This document shows positions 1 through 8,539 of a DNA stretch of 64,000 nt, one piece after another. Below the pieces are notes generated by a model. That model made no database searches, was not told the origin of the DNA, and saw nothing but the letters and a program-made list of their open reading frames with translations. This stretch comes from Deinococcus gobiensis I-0 (GTDB lineage Bacteria > Deinococcota > Deinococci > Deinococcales > Deinococcaceae): positions 638,144 through 702,143 of the forward strand of contig NC_017790.1 in NCBI RefSeq assembly GCF_000252445.1, read 5' to 3'. The number at the start of each line of letters is the position of its first letter. Position 1 is the stretch's first letter. The position numbers were made by a program, and so were the translations under genes.

Positions 1-19
1 TGCGGCGGCCCGCCGTCAT
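1..19 (-). CDS. Possible first codons of the next eCIS gene (partial)
   Basis: On the minus strand an ATG follows the stop of the large DUF4157 gene by 24 bases, and six codons (MTAGRR) are visible before the window ends. A weak GGGGCGG stretch precedes it. The position fits the next gene of the minus-strand injection-system operon, but too little is visible to name it. Confidence 0.25.
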
Positions 20-43
20 GCGCCGCCCCGGCCGTGCGGGCGC

Positions 44-3000
44 TCAGCGGTCACGGCGGACCTCGGTGGCGAGGCGGCGCTTGAGGACCGCGTACACCTG
101 CTCGGCCAGCCGGTCGAGGTCGGGCGCGCGGGTCTGCCGCCGTGAGGAGCCGGTATCGGGTCCACGCGGCGCGGGGTCTGGGCCACCGACCGGCGCTGGG
201 GCAGCGGCCGGCGCGGCCGGAGAGCGGGACGTGCTCGCGGCGCGCACGACACTCCCGGGGCCGGCGGCCGGCGCAGCGGCCGGACTGCCGGCCGGCACGC
301 TGGAACGCGCGACAGGCGCGGGCCGAGGGGGACCACTGCGGGCCGGGGTGGCCGGCGCGTCGTCCCAGAAGGGCAGGGGTTCCCAGGGCGCCGGCAGGTC
401 ACCCCAGGGCGTGGGTGCGGCAGGTGCGCGCGCCGGGCTCTGCACGCCCTGCGCGGCCTGCCCCGGCTGTCCCGCAGCCTGCCCGGCCGACTGCGCCCCC
501 ACCCTCGCCTCGACCTGCTCGGCCAGCGTCTCCTCGTCGGCAGGGCTGCCCCCCGGCGCGGTGGGCAGGGGCTGGGCCGGGGCGACCGGTCCGGCAGACG
601 GGGCCGCACGCAGCACCGCCGGCACGAAGGAAGGGTCGCGGTCCCGCAGGATGTGGGTCAGTTCGTGGGCCAGCAGACCCAGACCCCGGGGCGAGGCGAG
701 GTCCTGCCCGGGGCTGAGGAGCACGGCGTCGCCCACCGCCAGCGCGTCGGCCGCCGCCTGCGCCGTCGCCGCCGCCGCGTGGGCGTCCCGGATGAGGCGT
801 ACATGGCCCACGTCCGCGCCCAGCGCACGACTCAGGACCGCCTGCGCGCCCAGCGGCAGCGGCTCGCGCGCCTCGGGACGGGCGAGTGCGCGCCCGGTCG
901 CCTGAGCGGCCGCCTCGCCCACGCCGGTCAGGGGACGGGGCTGCGCCGACTGTTCCGTCGGCCACACCGGGGCCGAGAGGGGGGCCGGGGCCGGTCCCTG
1001 GGGAGCCGGGGCACTGCTCCCCGGTTGACCGGCGGGTGGACCTGCCACAACCTGTTCGGCCTGAAGCGCGGGCGACGGCGCCATAGAGGCGGCCGGGACG
1101 GGAAGACGCCCTGCGAGGGACTGGACCGGGGCGGCCTGGGCCACCAGGCGCTGGGCCGGGGCGGAGGAGTCGGGCACCGGGGGAGGCGGACTGGCCTGCG
1201 CTTCGGTCACCACAGGAGCAGCCCGTCGGGCTGGGATAGAGAGCGGCCGTGTGGCCTGTGGTTCAGGGACCGGGAGCAGCGGGACGCCCGGCTCCGAAGG
1301 CGACAGAGGCGGCCAGACGGGCAGAGCAGCGGCCAGCGGTACCGGTGCAGGCACACCCGGGCTGGGCGGGAAGATCAACTCCCCGGAAGATTGAACCGGC
1401 ATGGCCGGAACTGGTCCCCCGGCCCGACCCGGCGCTGTCGGCACGGCACCTTCCGGCCAGGTATCCGGAGAAGTCGGCAGTATCGAGCGCGGGCTGGGAG
1501 CCGGCACCGGACCGGCCCCCGGCGGGGCCGATGGCGGCTCGCCGGGCCCGGCCGTATTCACCCCCGGCGCGCTCCCGATGACGGGCGTCGGGCCCGGCGA
1601 CGCGGCTTCCTCGGCTGGCCGGAGCACAGGCCCTGGCGTCTCGATGGGAGACGGCACGGCGACAGGAAAAGGCGTGGCTGAGCCGAGTGGACGGGGCACA
1701 GGGGGCAGGTCCGCTGGCCCGGACGAATCCGCGGGTACATCGGCACGCACTGACGCCGATTCGGGCCCCCGTTCCCCGCCAGAATCCGCTCGGGACGGGA
1801 CTCTTTCCGGCTCGGCCCCGGTGGGGGAAAGCGGCGCGGCAGGACTCTGGTCAGCCTCAGCCACGGTCATCCCTCGGGGCTGGGGCAGGCTTTCCGGACG
1901 GTCAAGCCGTACCGACATCTCAGGTGCTTCCACCTGGAGAGAAGGCCCTGGCTCGCCCGGACGTCTCTCGGACCTGCTGGAGACAGGCGCGGAGACCGGC
2001 GACATAGGGGCAGGCTGCGCCGAAGCGGGCTGGGCACCCTTCTCGTCTGCCACGTCTTTCGGAATGGCCGGCGAGACCGCCTCAGTCGGGCTTCCCGCAC
2101 GCTGTACCCGGGCCGTATCCGGGAGCAGTCGAGGTTCTCTGTGCGGAGCATCCTGTGCTTCCACCTCGACTGGCATCCCTGTGCTCGGGGCGACAGGCAA
2201 AGCCTCTTCGGCAGGGGGAACCGCAGCGCTCTGCCCGGAAACCCGCTCACCCGATTCTCGCGACAGGGAGGTTACGGAAACCTGCGGCGGAGCAGCTTCC
2301 GGAAGTGGGAACACCGGAGTGGCGGGCTGAGGCGCGGGAGCCGCCAGCGGCGCGGGCAACTGTTCAGGACCGGCGACGTTTCCCGCGCCGCCGCTCTCTT
2401 TTGGGGAGGCGACCTGGGGACGGGGAGCCTCCGCCGGAAGGGCAGGACGGCCGATCTGCGGGCTTCTCCCGTCCTGGGGAGGCACGGCCGGAGAGGCGTC
2501 AGCCGACGCCGCTAAAGACTCTCCGTCTGGTTCGGGGCGCAGCGGCGCAGACGGTCCCGCTTCAGGCAGACCGGCCGGTGACAGGCGACCGGCGGCCTCT
2601 GGCCCTCCCACTACCGAAGGCGACGCCTCCGGCCCGCTCACCGTATCGGGAGGCTGATCGGATGGTGGCCGCGCCCCGTCTTCCGAGGCGTCTCCGGTGG
2701 CCACACCTGGGGGGCGGTCGGGCTTCTGCCAGGTCAGCAGTTCGGCCAGCGACAGTGGCCTCGCCTCGCTCGTTCCCTCGTTCTCCCGCTCGATCATCCG
2801 GTTCAGCCGCGCCAGATAGCTCTGCGCCTGCTCCGGGCTGTGCACCGGCGCTTCCGGTTCCGGTTCCGCCGCCTTCGCCGCCTGGATCGGCACCGGCCGT
2901 GGGCGGCGCGGCAGGCTCAGCTGCGCGCCGCCCTCGGACATGGGCAGATGGTCGCGGACCTGACGGCGCGTCGTCTCGTCCTGCGCGGGCGACACGAAAT

Positions 3001-4651
3001 CCACTGGAGGCGGCTCCAGGAGCGCCGGGGCCTCCGGGGCCGTTTCTGGGATGGCTGCCGGAGTCTCCGGCTGTGCCCGCGACTCCGTCTGGGACGGGCG
3101 CGGCGTCTGGGGGGGCATCTGGACGGGTTCGGCCGATCTGACTGGCGCCGTGGGCACGGTGCGCCCCTCCGCAACCGCCTCTCCCTCTGGAGCCCGCTCG
3201 ACAGGTCGAGTTTCTCCAGACGTGGCCTGGACAGGCGCAGCCCCCTGCTCGACAGGCACAGAGTCTTCGGCCACCGGGGCCGTCTGATCCGGCACTCGCT
3301 GTTCCCGTGACGGCTGCTCCGGCACCGCCACCGGGCTTTGCGCGGCGGTTGTCTCGTCGTCGGCCACACCTGGGGGGCGGTCGGGCTTCTGCCAGGTCAG
3401 CAGTTCGGCCAGCGACAGTGGCCTCGCCTCGCTCGTTCCCTCGTTCTCCCGCTCGATCATCCGGTTCAGCCGCGCCAGATAGCTCTGCGCCTGCTCCGGG
3501 CTGTGCACCGGCGCTTCCGGTTCCGGTTCCGCCGCCTTCGCCGCCTGGATCGGCACCGGCCGTGGGCGGCGCGGCAGGCTCAGCTGCGCGCCGCCCTCGG
3601 ACATGGGCAGATGGTCGCGGACCTGACGGCGCGTCGTCTCGTCCTGCGCGGGCGACACGAAATCCGCTGGAGGCGGCTCCAGGAGCGCCGGGGCCTCCGG
3701 AGCTTCTTGAGTCTCCGAAGAGGCCGCTGAAGCGGCCGGTGGCGTGACGACTTCGGTCAGTGCCGCGACCCCGGGCCATGTGGTCGCCGCTATGGTCGCC
3801 GCTTCCGGAACGGCACTGGCGCCGACGACCACCTCCGGCGCGGCCGGGGAAACGACAGGCTCGGCCTGCACGGGTGGGCCTTCTACCGGCCGGTTCTGCA
3901 CCGCCGGCAGGGGAGCGGTGGGCATCGCCGGAACAGCGGCAGCGGAGGGGGGCGCTGGAATGGGCCGATCAGGCTGCCTGTCGGGCACAGGGCTGGGCGT
4001 CCCGGACGGCTGCTCGGCCGCGCTGCCGTAGGCCAGCAGACTGCGGAAATCGAGCTGCCCTGTCGCCGGATTGAAGGTCGCCGGGCCGGAACTGGCCAGG
4101 TCGGCACCCGCCTCCTGCACACGCGGCGCCGACCCCGGCCCGGCCACGGGAGCCTCGGGCGGCGCGGTCCAGACTTCTCCAGCCGCGTCCAACAGCCGGT
4201 TGACCTCGGCAGGCGAGAGCCCGGTTCCTCCACCCAGCTCCTCCGGGGCCGTCCAGACCCCTTCCTGGGCCGGGAGGGCCGGGCCGGGTTCGAATCCATC
4301 TTCTGCCCTGACAGCGTTGGTCAGTCCCGGAATGACGGGGGCCTGCTCCAGAGCAGGTACGCCGGGCCAGGGAATCGGTAACTCGGCGGTCGGCAGTTCG
4401 GCCTGCCCTGGCTTCAGGCGGGCCTGGACCCGGCGGGGGGCGGCAACTGGGGCAGCGGCGACTCCCCATGCAGGCGAGGGCACGGGCACGGGCACCGCAG
4501 GCAGAGCGGCACCGGGCACCGTCCGCCGCCCCTGTTCCCCAAAGCCTGACGGCACCGGCGCGGCGGGCCGCTGGGTGCCGAACAGCACCGTGAAATGCTC
4601 GCGGTAGTGCCGCAGCAGTTCGGCGCGGCTCTGCATCGTCGGTGACCTCAT
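44..4651 (-). CDS. eCIS-associated giant disordered protein with DUF4157 (HELTH) domain
   Basis: This 1535-residue protein is mostly Pro/Ala/Glu-rich low-complexity sequence. Near residues 1260-1345 it has a DUF4157 ('eCIS core') domain with a zincin-like HELTH motif at 1329-1333, preceded by the typical LSRALGADVGHVRLI stretch. In known eCIS loci DUF4157 proteins are accessory or cargo proteins; which applies here is not shown. The last 26 residues (LDRLAEQVYAVLKRRL...) form a charged helix resembling that of the 57-residue protein at 5173-5346. Two nearly identical 113-residue blocks lie at about 318-430 and 539-651. I chose the ATG at 4651 (MRSPTMQ) because GGGGAGG sits 6 bases upstream; an ATG 11 codons earlier lacks this. 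It ends the visible part of an operon that starts at the sheath gene. Confidence 0.85.
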   Translation of the reverse strand: MRSPTMQSRAELLRHYREHFTVLFGTQRPAAPVPSGFGEQGRRTVPGAALPAVPVPVPSPAWGVAAAPVAAPRRVQARLKPGQAELPTAELPIPWPGVPALEQAPVIPGLTNAVRAEDGFEPGPALPAQEGVWTAPEELGGGTGLSPAEVNRLLDAAGEVWTAPPEAPVAGPGSAPRVQEAGADLASSGPATFNPATGQLDFRSLLAYGSAAEQPSGTPSPVPDRQPDRPIPAPPSAAAVPAMPTAPLPAVQNRPVEGPPVQAEPVVSPAAPEVVVGASAVPEAATIAATTWPGVAALTEVVTPPAASAASSETQEAPEAPALLEPPPADFVSPAQDETTRRQVRDHLPMSEGGAQLSLPRRPRPVPIQAAKAAEPEPEAPVHSPEQAQSYLARLNRMIERENEGTSEARPLSLAELLTWQKPDRPPGVADDETTAAQSPVAVPEQPSREQRVPDQTAPVAEDSVPVEQGAAPVQATSGETRPVERAPEGEAVAEGRTVPTAPVRSAEPVQMPPQTPRPSQTESRAQPETPAAIPETAPEAPALLEPPPVDFVSPAQDETTRRQVRDHLPMSEGGAQLSLPRRPRPVPIQAAKAAEPEPEAPVHSPEQAQSYLARLNRMIERENEGTSEARPLSLAELLTWQKPDRPPGVATGDASEDGARPPSDQPPDTVSGPEASPSVVGGPEAAGRLSPAGLPEAGPSAPLRPEPDGESLAASADASPAVPPQDGRSPQIGRPALPAEAPRPQVASPKESGGAGNVAGPEQLPAPLAAPAPQPATPVFPLPEAAPPQVSVTSLSRESGERVSGQSAAVPPAEEALPVAPSTGMPVEVEAQDAPHREPRLLPDTARVQRAGSPTEAVSPAIPKDVADEKGAQPASAQPAPMSPVSAPVSSRSERRPGEPGPSLQVEAPEMSVRLDRPESLPQPRGMTVAEADQSPAAPLSPTGAEPERVPSRADSGGERGPESASVRADVPADSSGPADLPPVPRPLGSATPFPVAVPSPIETPGPVLRPAEEAASPGPTPVIGSAPGVNTAGPGEPPSAPPGAGPVPAPSPRSILPTSPDTWPEGAVPTAPGRAGGPVPAMPVQSSGELIFPPSPGVPAPVPLAAALPVWPPLSPSEPGVPLLPVPEPQATRPLSIPARRAAPVVTEAQASPPPPVPDSSAPAQRLVAQAAPVQSLAGRLPVPAASMAPSPALQAEQVVAGPPAGQPGSSAPAPQGPAPAPLSAPVWPTEQSAQPRPLTGVGEAAAQATGRALARPEAREPLPLGAQAVLSRALGADVGHVRLIRDAHAAAATAQAAADALAVGDAVLLSPGQDLASPRGLGLLAHELTHILRDRDPSFVPAVLRAAPSAGPVAPAQPLPTAPGGSPADEETLAEQVEARVGAQSAGQAAGQPGQAAQGVQSPARAPAAPTPWGDLPAPWEPLPFWDDAPATPARSGPPRPAPVARSSVPAGSPAAAPAAGPGSVVRAASTSRSPAAPAAAPAPVGGPDPAPRGPDTGSSRRQTRAPDLDRLAEQVYAVLKRRLATEVRRDR
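2699..3037. repeat. 339-bp direct repeat, copy A (inside DUF4157 gene)
   Basis: This copy starts GGCCACACCTGG and ends CCTCCGG. It matches 3362-3700 with one difference that I could find (CCACTGG here, CCGCTGG in the other copy). The 663-base offset is a multiple of three, so the reading frame is kept and the protein carries a 113-residue duplicated block. Confidence 0.9.
3362..3700. repeat. 339-bp direct repeat, copy B (inside DUF4157 gene)
   Basis: Second copy of the in-frame repeat at 2699-3037, with 324 bases of non-repeated sequence between them. The encoded block contains the predicted helix QSYLARLNRMIERENEG, the best-ordered part of the otherwise disordered N-terminal two thirds. Confidence 0.9.
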
Positions 4652-4691
4652 GCGTTTCCTCCCCAGGGGCCGGTGCCCCGACATGCCGGGC

Positions 4692-5168
4692 TTATTCCAC
4701 GGCCAGAATGCCCACGTGGGCCAGTTCTATGGTCTCGATGGCGACGGCGTCGGTGCCGGCGGCCAGTTGCGGCCCCGTCCACTTGCAGGGAAAGGCGTTG
4801 AGCAGTTCCCAGGTCACGACCGGCTGCGCGTCCTGCGTGGCGTAGAGCGTGATGGTCACCGAGCGCAGGTCCATCACGCCGCGCGCGACCCGCTGGTACC
4901 ACTTGAACAGCTCGTTGTCGCGCGCCACCCCGCGCTTGAGGGTCACGTTGCCCGCCTTGGTGATGCCCGGCAGGCGGTACACGTACCCGTTGTTGCCGCC
5001 CTCCTGGTACTCGAACAGCTCGGTTTCCATCTGGAGACCGCTGACTTCCGAGAACACGGCCTTGGGCATGTTGTCCACGGTGACGTAGTACCGGCTCGAC
5101 GCGTTGGCGACCGGCTTGACGTAGCTGGAGGTCCGGCCTGGGCCGCCGGCTTTATTTCCGAAACTCAT
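4692..5168 (-). CDS. eCIS/phage tail tube protein (gp19 family), second paralogue
   Basis: This 158-residue protein belongs by eye to the T4 gp19-like tube family, whose members stack as hexameric rings to form the inner tube of contractile particles. Family-like features are the opening YYVTVDNMPKAVFSEVSGLQ, the central FEYQEGGNNGYVYRLPG, then LKRGVARDNELFKWYQ and a closing beta strand IETIELAHVGIL. It is a paralogue of the protein at 5957-6406; eCIS loci commonly carry two or three tube paralogues, the minor ones acting at the baseplate end. It begins 4 bases after the stop of the 57-residue gene, so the two are probably translated together. Confidence 0.9.
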   Translation of the reverse strand: MSFGNKAGGPGRTSSYVKPVANASSRYYVTVDNMPKAVFSEVSGLQMETELFEYQEGGNNGYVYRLPGITKAGNVTLKRGVARDNELFKWYQRVARGVMDLRSVTITLYATQDAQPVVTWELLNAFPCKWTGPQLAAGTDAVAIETIELAHVGILAVE

Positions 5169-5172
5169 CGTT

Positions 5173-5346
5173 TCACCTCCGGCCCGCGCGGCGCAGCTGC
5201 AACTGGAGGTCCTCGCGCATCAGGCGGTAGACCCGGTCGGCGAGCTGCTCGATATCGATGGACGTGGCCCGGACCGACGACGCGACCACCCGGCCGCCCG
5301 TGGGCTGGGCTCCGGGTCCGGACGCTGAAGAAGAGGTTTCGGCCAT
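5173..5346 (-). CDS. Small eCIS-locus protein (57 aa)
   Basis: This short gene has a strong ribosome binding site (AAGGAG, 9 bases before the ATG at 5346) and sits tightly between two eCIS genes, 4 bases before the second tube gene. The N-terminal half is disordered. The C-terminal half (IDIEQLADRVYRLMREDLQL, then LRRAGRR) is a predicted amphipathic helix. It resembles the C-terminal tail of the giant DUF4157 protein (LDRLAEQVYAVLKRRLATEV). The shared helix suggests both dock on the same partner in the particle, which is inference. Function is unknown. Confidence 0.8.
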   Translation of the reverse strand: MAETSSSASGPGAQPTGGRVVASSVRATSIDIEQLADRVYRLMREDLQLQLRRAGRR

Positions 5347-5403
5347 ATGGAGTTCTCCTTGCCAGGACCTGCCGCCCGGCCGCTCCCGCTGACGCTCCTG
5401 CGC

Positions 5404-5856
5404 TCAGGCCCCCGACAGGTCGAGCAGGAGGTCGGTGCCGCAGTGCGGGCAGGTCGTCTCGACGGTGCCGCCGGAAGGTGTGGCGGCCGGCGGCGCTGCG
5501 GGAACCGTCGGCGGGGACAGAGGCGCGGCGGCCGGCGACAGACTCAGGGCCGTGTTCAGTTCGAGGTACAGTCCCTGGAGGTACGCGAAATCGGCGGTGT
5601 ACAGCCCGGCGATCACCTCGGGCGGCACCGGCGAGAAGTCGCCCAGGCGCACCACCACCCGGCTGAGCAGCAGCAGGCCCAGATACGCCTCGTTGTCGCG
5701 TACGCGGGGGTCGCCCAGCGGCTCGATCTCGTCGAAGGCCGTCGCCAGGCGCATCAGGCCCCGGCGGTGCGTCCGCCCGGCCGCGTCGGCGTAGCCCAGG
5801 GGCAGGGCGAATTCGTGCAGCGCCGCCGGGGCGGCTGTCAGGGAACCGTAGGTCAT
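5404..5856 (-). CDS. Tail-assembly-like protein with C-terminal CxxC motif
   Basis: This 150-residue protein has a helical N-terminal half (residues about 10-85, including DPRVRDNEAYLGLLLLSRVVVRLG) that looks like small tail-assembly chaperones in phage-tail-type loci. A Pro/Ala linker follows, and the protein ends in CPHCGTDLLLDL. With only one CxxC pair visible, a full zinc ribbon is not shown. Its place between the two tube genes supports a role in tube or sheath assembly. I recognise the context better than the family. Confidence 0.65.
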   Translation of the reverse strand: MTYGSLTAAPAALHEFALPLGYADAAGRTHRRGLMRLATAFDEIEPLGDPRVRDNEAYLGLLLLSRVVVRLGDFSPVPPEVIAGLYTADFAYLQGLYLELNTALSLSPAAAPLSPPTVPAAPPAATPSGGTVETTCPHCGTDLLLDLSGA

Positions 5857-5956
5857 CGTGCCCTCCGCGCGCCGGGAGCCGGGGCTTCAGCGTAAGGGGG
5901 CGGGCACGCGGCCCTGCTGCGCCGCGACCCGCCCCTGCCCCGCCCTGCGCGCCGCT

Positions 5957-6406
5957 TTACTGAACGCGCTTGTACCCTTCGTGGGTGATGGTCAGTTCCT
6001 CGATGGCGACCTCGTTGGTCTTGGCATCGTAGGTGGGGCCGTTGAGCTTCTGGGGCCAGGCGCGCTCGAAGTTCCAGCGGGCGATGGCCTCGCCGCGCTG
6101 GTTGTACAGCGTGATGGTGCCGCTGCGGCGCGCGCCCTCGATGTCGCCGTCCTCGACCTGTTTGCGCCACTGCCACATGTCCATGCTGTCGGTGATCCCG
6201 CGCTTGAGGACGATGTCGGTGTACTTCATGGTGCCCGGCTCGCGGATCAGGATCGGCTTGCCGCGCGCGTCGGTGGCGCGGTACTCGACGACCTGGCTCT
6301 CGCTGCCCAGGCCGTTGCACTCGCGGAACGCGCCGACCACGCCGTTCTGGAAGTCGACCGCGAAGTAGGCGGCCACCAAGGGGTCTTTGTGTACGGGCTG
6401 GGTCAT
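5957..6406 (-). CDS. eCIS/phage tail tube protein (gp19 family), main tube candidate
   Basis: This 149-residue gp19-family protein starts MTQPVHKDPLVAAYFAVDFQ and contains the family pattern 'GAFRECNGLGSESQVVEY', 'KYTDIVLKRGITDSMDMWQW' and a closing EVAIEELTITHEGYKRV. It lies directly downstream of the sheath gene, the usual place for the main tube subunit. It differs from the paralogue at 4692-5168 but keeps the same layout of strands and the LKRG motif. The 138 bases between it and the sheath gene contain no other gene that I can support. AAGGAGG-like purines (rc of cttgcctcc) precede the ATG at 6406. Confidence 0.92.
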   Translation of the reverse strand: MTQPVHKDPLVAAYFAVDFQNGVVGAFRECNGLGSESQVVEYRATDARGKPILIREPGTMKYTDIVLKRGITDSMDMWQWRKQVEDGDIEGARRSGTITLYNQRGEAIARWNFERAWPQKLNGPTYDAKTNEVAIEELTITHEGYKRVQ

Positions 6407-6545
6407 GTCCTTGCCTCCTGTGGTCCGGCCCCGGAATCAGGGATGCGCGGGGGCCGGGGAATGAGGGCGGAAAAAAGGGTGAGGGCCTTTTCGCCGTGGC
6501 CGGAAAGACCGGCGGGCGCGCGGCGCGGCGTCTGCCGCGCGGCGC

Positions 6546-8132
6546 TTACTGGCCGGTGCCGGCGTACTGACCGAAGCGCAGCACCACGAATTCGGCGGGC
6601 TTGACCGGCGCGATTCCGATTTCGACCATGACCATTCCTAAGTCACGGACCTCGGGCGGATTGAGTTCGGCGTCACACTTGACGTAGAAGGCCTCGCCCG
6701 CCGTCTTGCCGAACAGCGCGCCGCTGCGCCATACGATGGTCAGGAAGGCCGTGATGTCGCGGCGCAGCTTCGACCACAGGTCGTCGTCGTTGGGCTCGAA
6801 GACGGCCCACTGGGTCCCGCGCTCGATGCTCTTCTCGACGAAATTGAAGATGCGGCGCACCGAGATGTACCGGAAACGGGCGTCGCTGCTCAGGGTACGC
6901 GCGCCCCAGATGCGCAGGCCCATGCCGGGGAAGGTGCGGATGCAGTTCACGCCGATGGGGTTCAGGAGGTCCTGCTCGCTCTTGGTGATCTGCATGGCCG
7001 GGTCGAGGGCGCCGCGGATGACCTCGTTGGCGGGGGCCTTGTGAACCCCGCGCTCGACGTCGCTGCGGGCATAGATACCGGCCATGTGACCGCTGGGCGG
7101 CACGAGGATCGGCCGGCCCTCGGGACCGTTGATCTTGATCCACGGGTAGTACAGCGCGGCGTACGAGGAATCGAAGTTCGACTCGTGCTCGCGCCAGCGC
7201 TTGACCTGCTGCGGATTCAGGTCGGGCAACGGGTCGATGAGGGCCACGCGGTTGCGGTTGCGCTCGCAGTGGTCGATCATGGCGCGCTGCACGGCCTTGA
7301 CGCCGTCCTCGTCAATCAGGCCGTTCTGGTAGGCGCTCATCAGGTCGGGGGCGCACAGCATGGACACGTCCTCGGCGACCTCCATCCCCTCAATCCCCGA
7401 GCGGTCGTGCACGCTGCCCACGAAGTGGTTGCTCTGGAGGACGATGCTCGTGTCGGTCGGCGCGAAGGCCGAGTGGATGGTGAAGCCGCCGAATTCCGGC
7501 ACGCGCTCGGCCAGGGCGCCGGCCGTGCTCTGCTCCAGGATCTCGATGATCTGGCTGTGCTGGTTGACCACCTCGACGACGTTGCGCGGGTGCTTCTTGG
7601 CCATCGAGACGTTCTCGAAGGTCTCTTCCTTGTCGTCGAGCCGCACGCGCAGGGTGAACACGCCGTCGGCGGGCGTGGGGTCCTGCTCGGTGGGCACGGC
7701 AGGCTGCACCTCGACGTTCACGTCGCTCACGGGCTGGCCCTTGACGCCCACCGTCAGTGCGGGCAGCGCCTTGGAAGCCCGCGACGACAGTTGCAGCGTC
7801 TTGGGCATGTCCACCGTCTTGCCGGTGTCCTTGGCGCGGTTGGGCGGCACGATGCGGGTCACGTAACAGCGCGTGCCCCCGTTGTTGAAGTAGCCGTAGA
7901 CCGAGTGCGACATGTAGGTGCCCGGCATGTGCGGGTTGACCGTGCCGTCGGCCTCACGCGAGCCGAAGGTCTCGAGGTACTGCGACCAGTTGGCGATGAA
8001 GATGGGCGTGTTGGCCGGACCGCTCGGCGCGAAGCCGATGAAGGCGGCCGTGGTCGTACTGATGCCCTCGATGGGTCGGGGACCCGAGGACATCTCCTCG
8101 ATGTATACGCCTGGCGACAGATATTCGGGCAT
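6546..8132 (-). CDS. Contractile tail sheath protein
   Basis: This 528-residue sheath protein opens with MPEYLSPGVYIEEMSSGPRP, the hallmark N-terminus of phage and eCIS sheaths (extended arm that links neighbours). Its C-terminal part (from about residue 370) carries conserved sheath features: LNPIGVNCIRTFPGMGLRIWGARTLS, FRYISVRRIFNFVEKSIERG and the closing MVMVEIGIAPVKPAEFVVLRF. The ATG at 8132 is chosen because the protein begins at the conserved motif and is preceded by AAAGGTGG; the open frame extends 43 codons further upstream without family similarity. It is the first gene of the minus-strand eCIS operon and diverges from the baseplate operon. Confidence 0.95.
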   Translation of the reverse strand: MPEYLSPGVYIEEMSSGPRPIEGISTTTAAFIGFAPSGPANTPIFIANWSQYLETFGSREADGTVNPHMPGTYMSHSVYGYFNNGGTRCYVTRIVPPNRAKDTGKTVDMPKTLQLSSRASKALPALTVGVKGQPVSDVNVEVQPAVPTEQDPTPADGVFTLRVRLDDKEETFENVSMAKKHPRNVVEVVNQHSQIIEILEQSTAGALAERVPEFGGFTIHSAFAPTDTSIVLQSNHFVGSVHDRSGIEGMEVAEDVSMLCAPDLMSAYQNGLIDEDGVKAVQRAMIDHCERNRNRVALIDPLPDLNPQQVKRWREHESNFDSSYAALYYPWIKINGPEGRPILVPPSGHMAGIYARSDVERGVHKAPANEVIRGALDPAMQITKSEQDLLNPIGVNCIRTFPGMGLRIWGARTLSSDARFRYISVRRIFNFVEKSIERGTQWAVFEPNDDDLWSKLRRDITAFLTIVWRSGALFGKTAGEAFYVKCDAELNPPEVRDLGMVMVEIGIAPVKPAEFVVLRFGQYAGTGQ

Positions 8133-8473
8133 GGGTGTTCCACCTTTTTGAGGGGAGGCTTGCCGGAGGTCCGGGGGCAGCGCGGACGCAGGAGGGCTGC
8201 GCGCGGAAGAGGGAGACTGACGCGGGAAAGTATACCGCCGCCCTCCGCCGGGGAGCCGCAAAGTTGCGCAGCCCGTATCTGACTGCCGCCTTACAAATGA
8301 TTTGTGCCGTCCTGGACATGTCCAATACCTATCTAGACAACGTGGTGGAAATCGGGTCAGTCGGTTTGCCGCGCCGCGCTGGCGAAGAGGGCGCTATGGT
8401 GGACACACAGCGGGACCGCAGGCCAGACGAGACACGACCCCCGGCGCACCGGCGCGGGAAAGGAGCGACAGGC
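8133..8473. promoter_or_regulatory. Divergent control region of the two eCIS arms
   Basis: This region separates the sheath operon from the baseplate operon. Its relatively AT-rich core at 8291-8340 holds two perfect palindromes: ACAAATGATTTGT (8293-8305) and TGGACATGTCCA (8313-8324). On the minus strand TTGGAC and AATCAT, 17 bases apart, overlap both palindromes and could be a promoter for the sheath operon. A plus-strand promoter is less clear (TTGTGC at 8302-8307, TACCTA or TATCTA near 8326-8335). Regulator binding is inferred from symmetry only. Confidence 0.5.
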
Positions 8474-8539
8474 ATGAGACGACTTTCGGCAGACGCGCGC
8501 GCGCGCCGTCCCGTCCCCCGCAGGCCGGCGCGGCCATGA
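8474..8539 (+). CDS. Possible 21-codon leader peptide upstream of the gp25-like gene
   Basis: An ATG at 8474 follows AAAGGAGCGACAGGC, a good ribosome binding site, and opens a 21-residue Arg/Pro-rich frame (MRRLSADARARR...). Its TGA overlaps the ATG of the gp25-like gene as ATGA. The gp25-like start itself has no Shine-Dalgarno sequence in the preceding 25 bases. The simplest reading is that ribosomes load at the leader and are passed on; the peptide itself may have no function. Confidence 0.4.
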   Translation: MRRLSADARARRPVPRRPARP

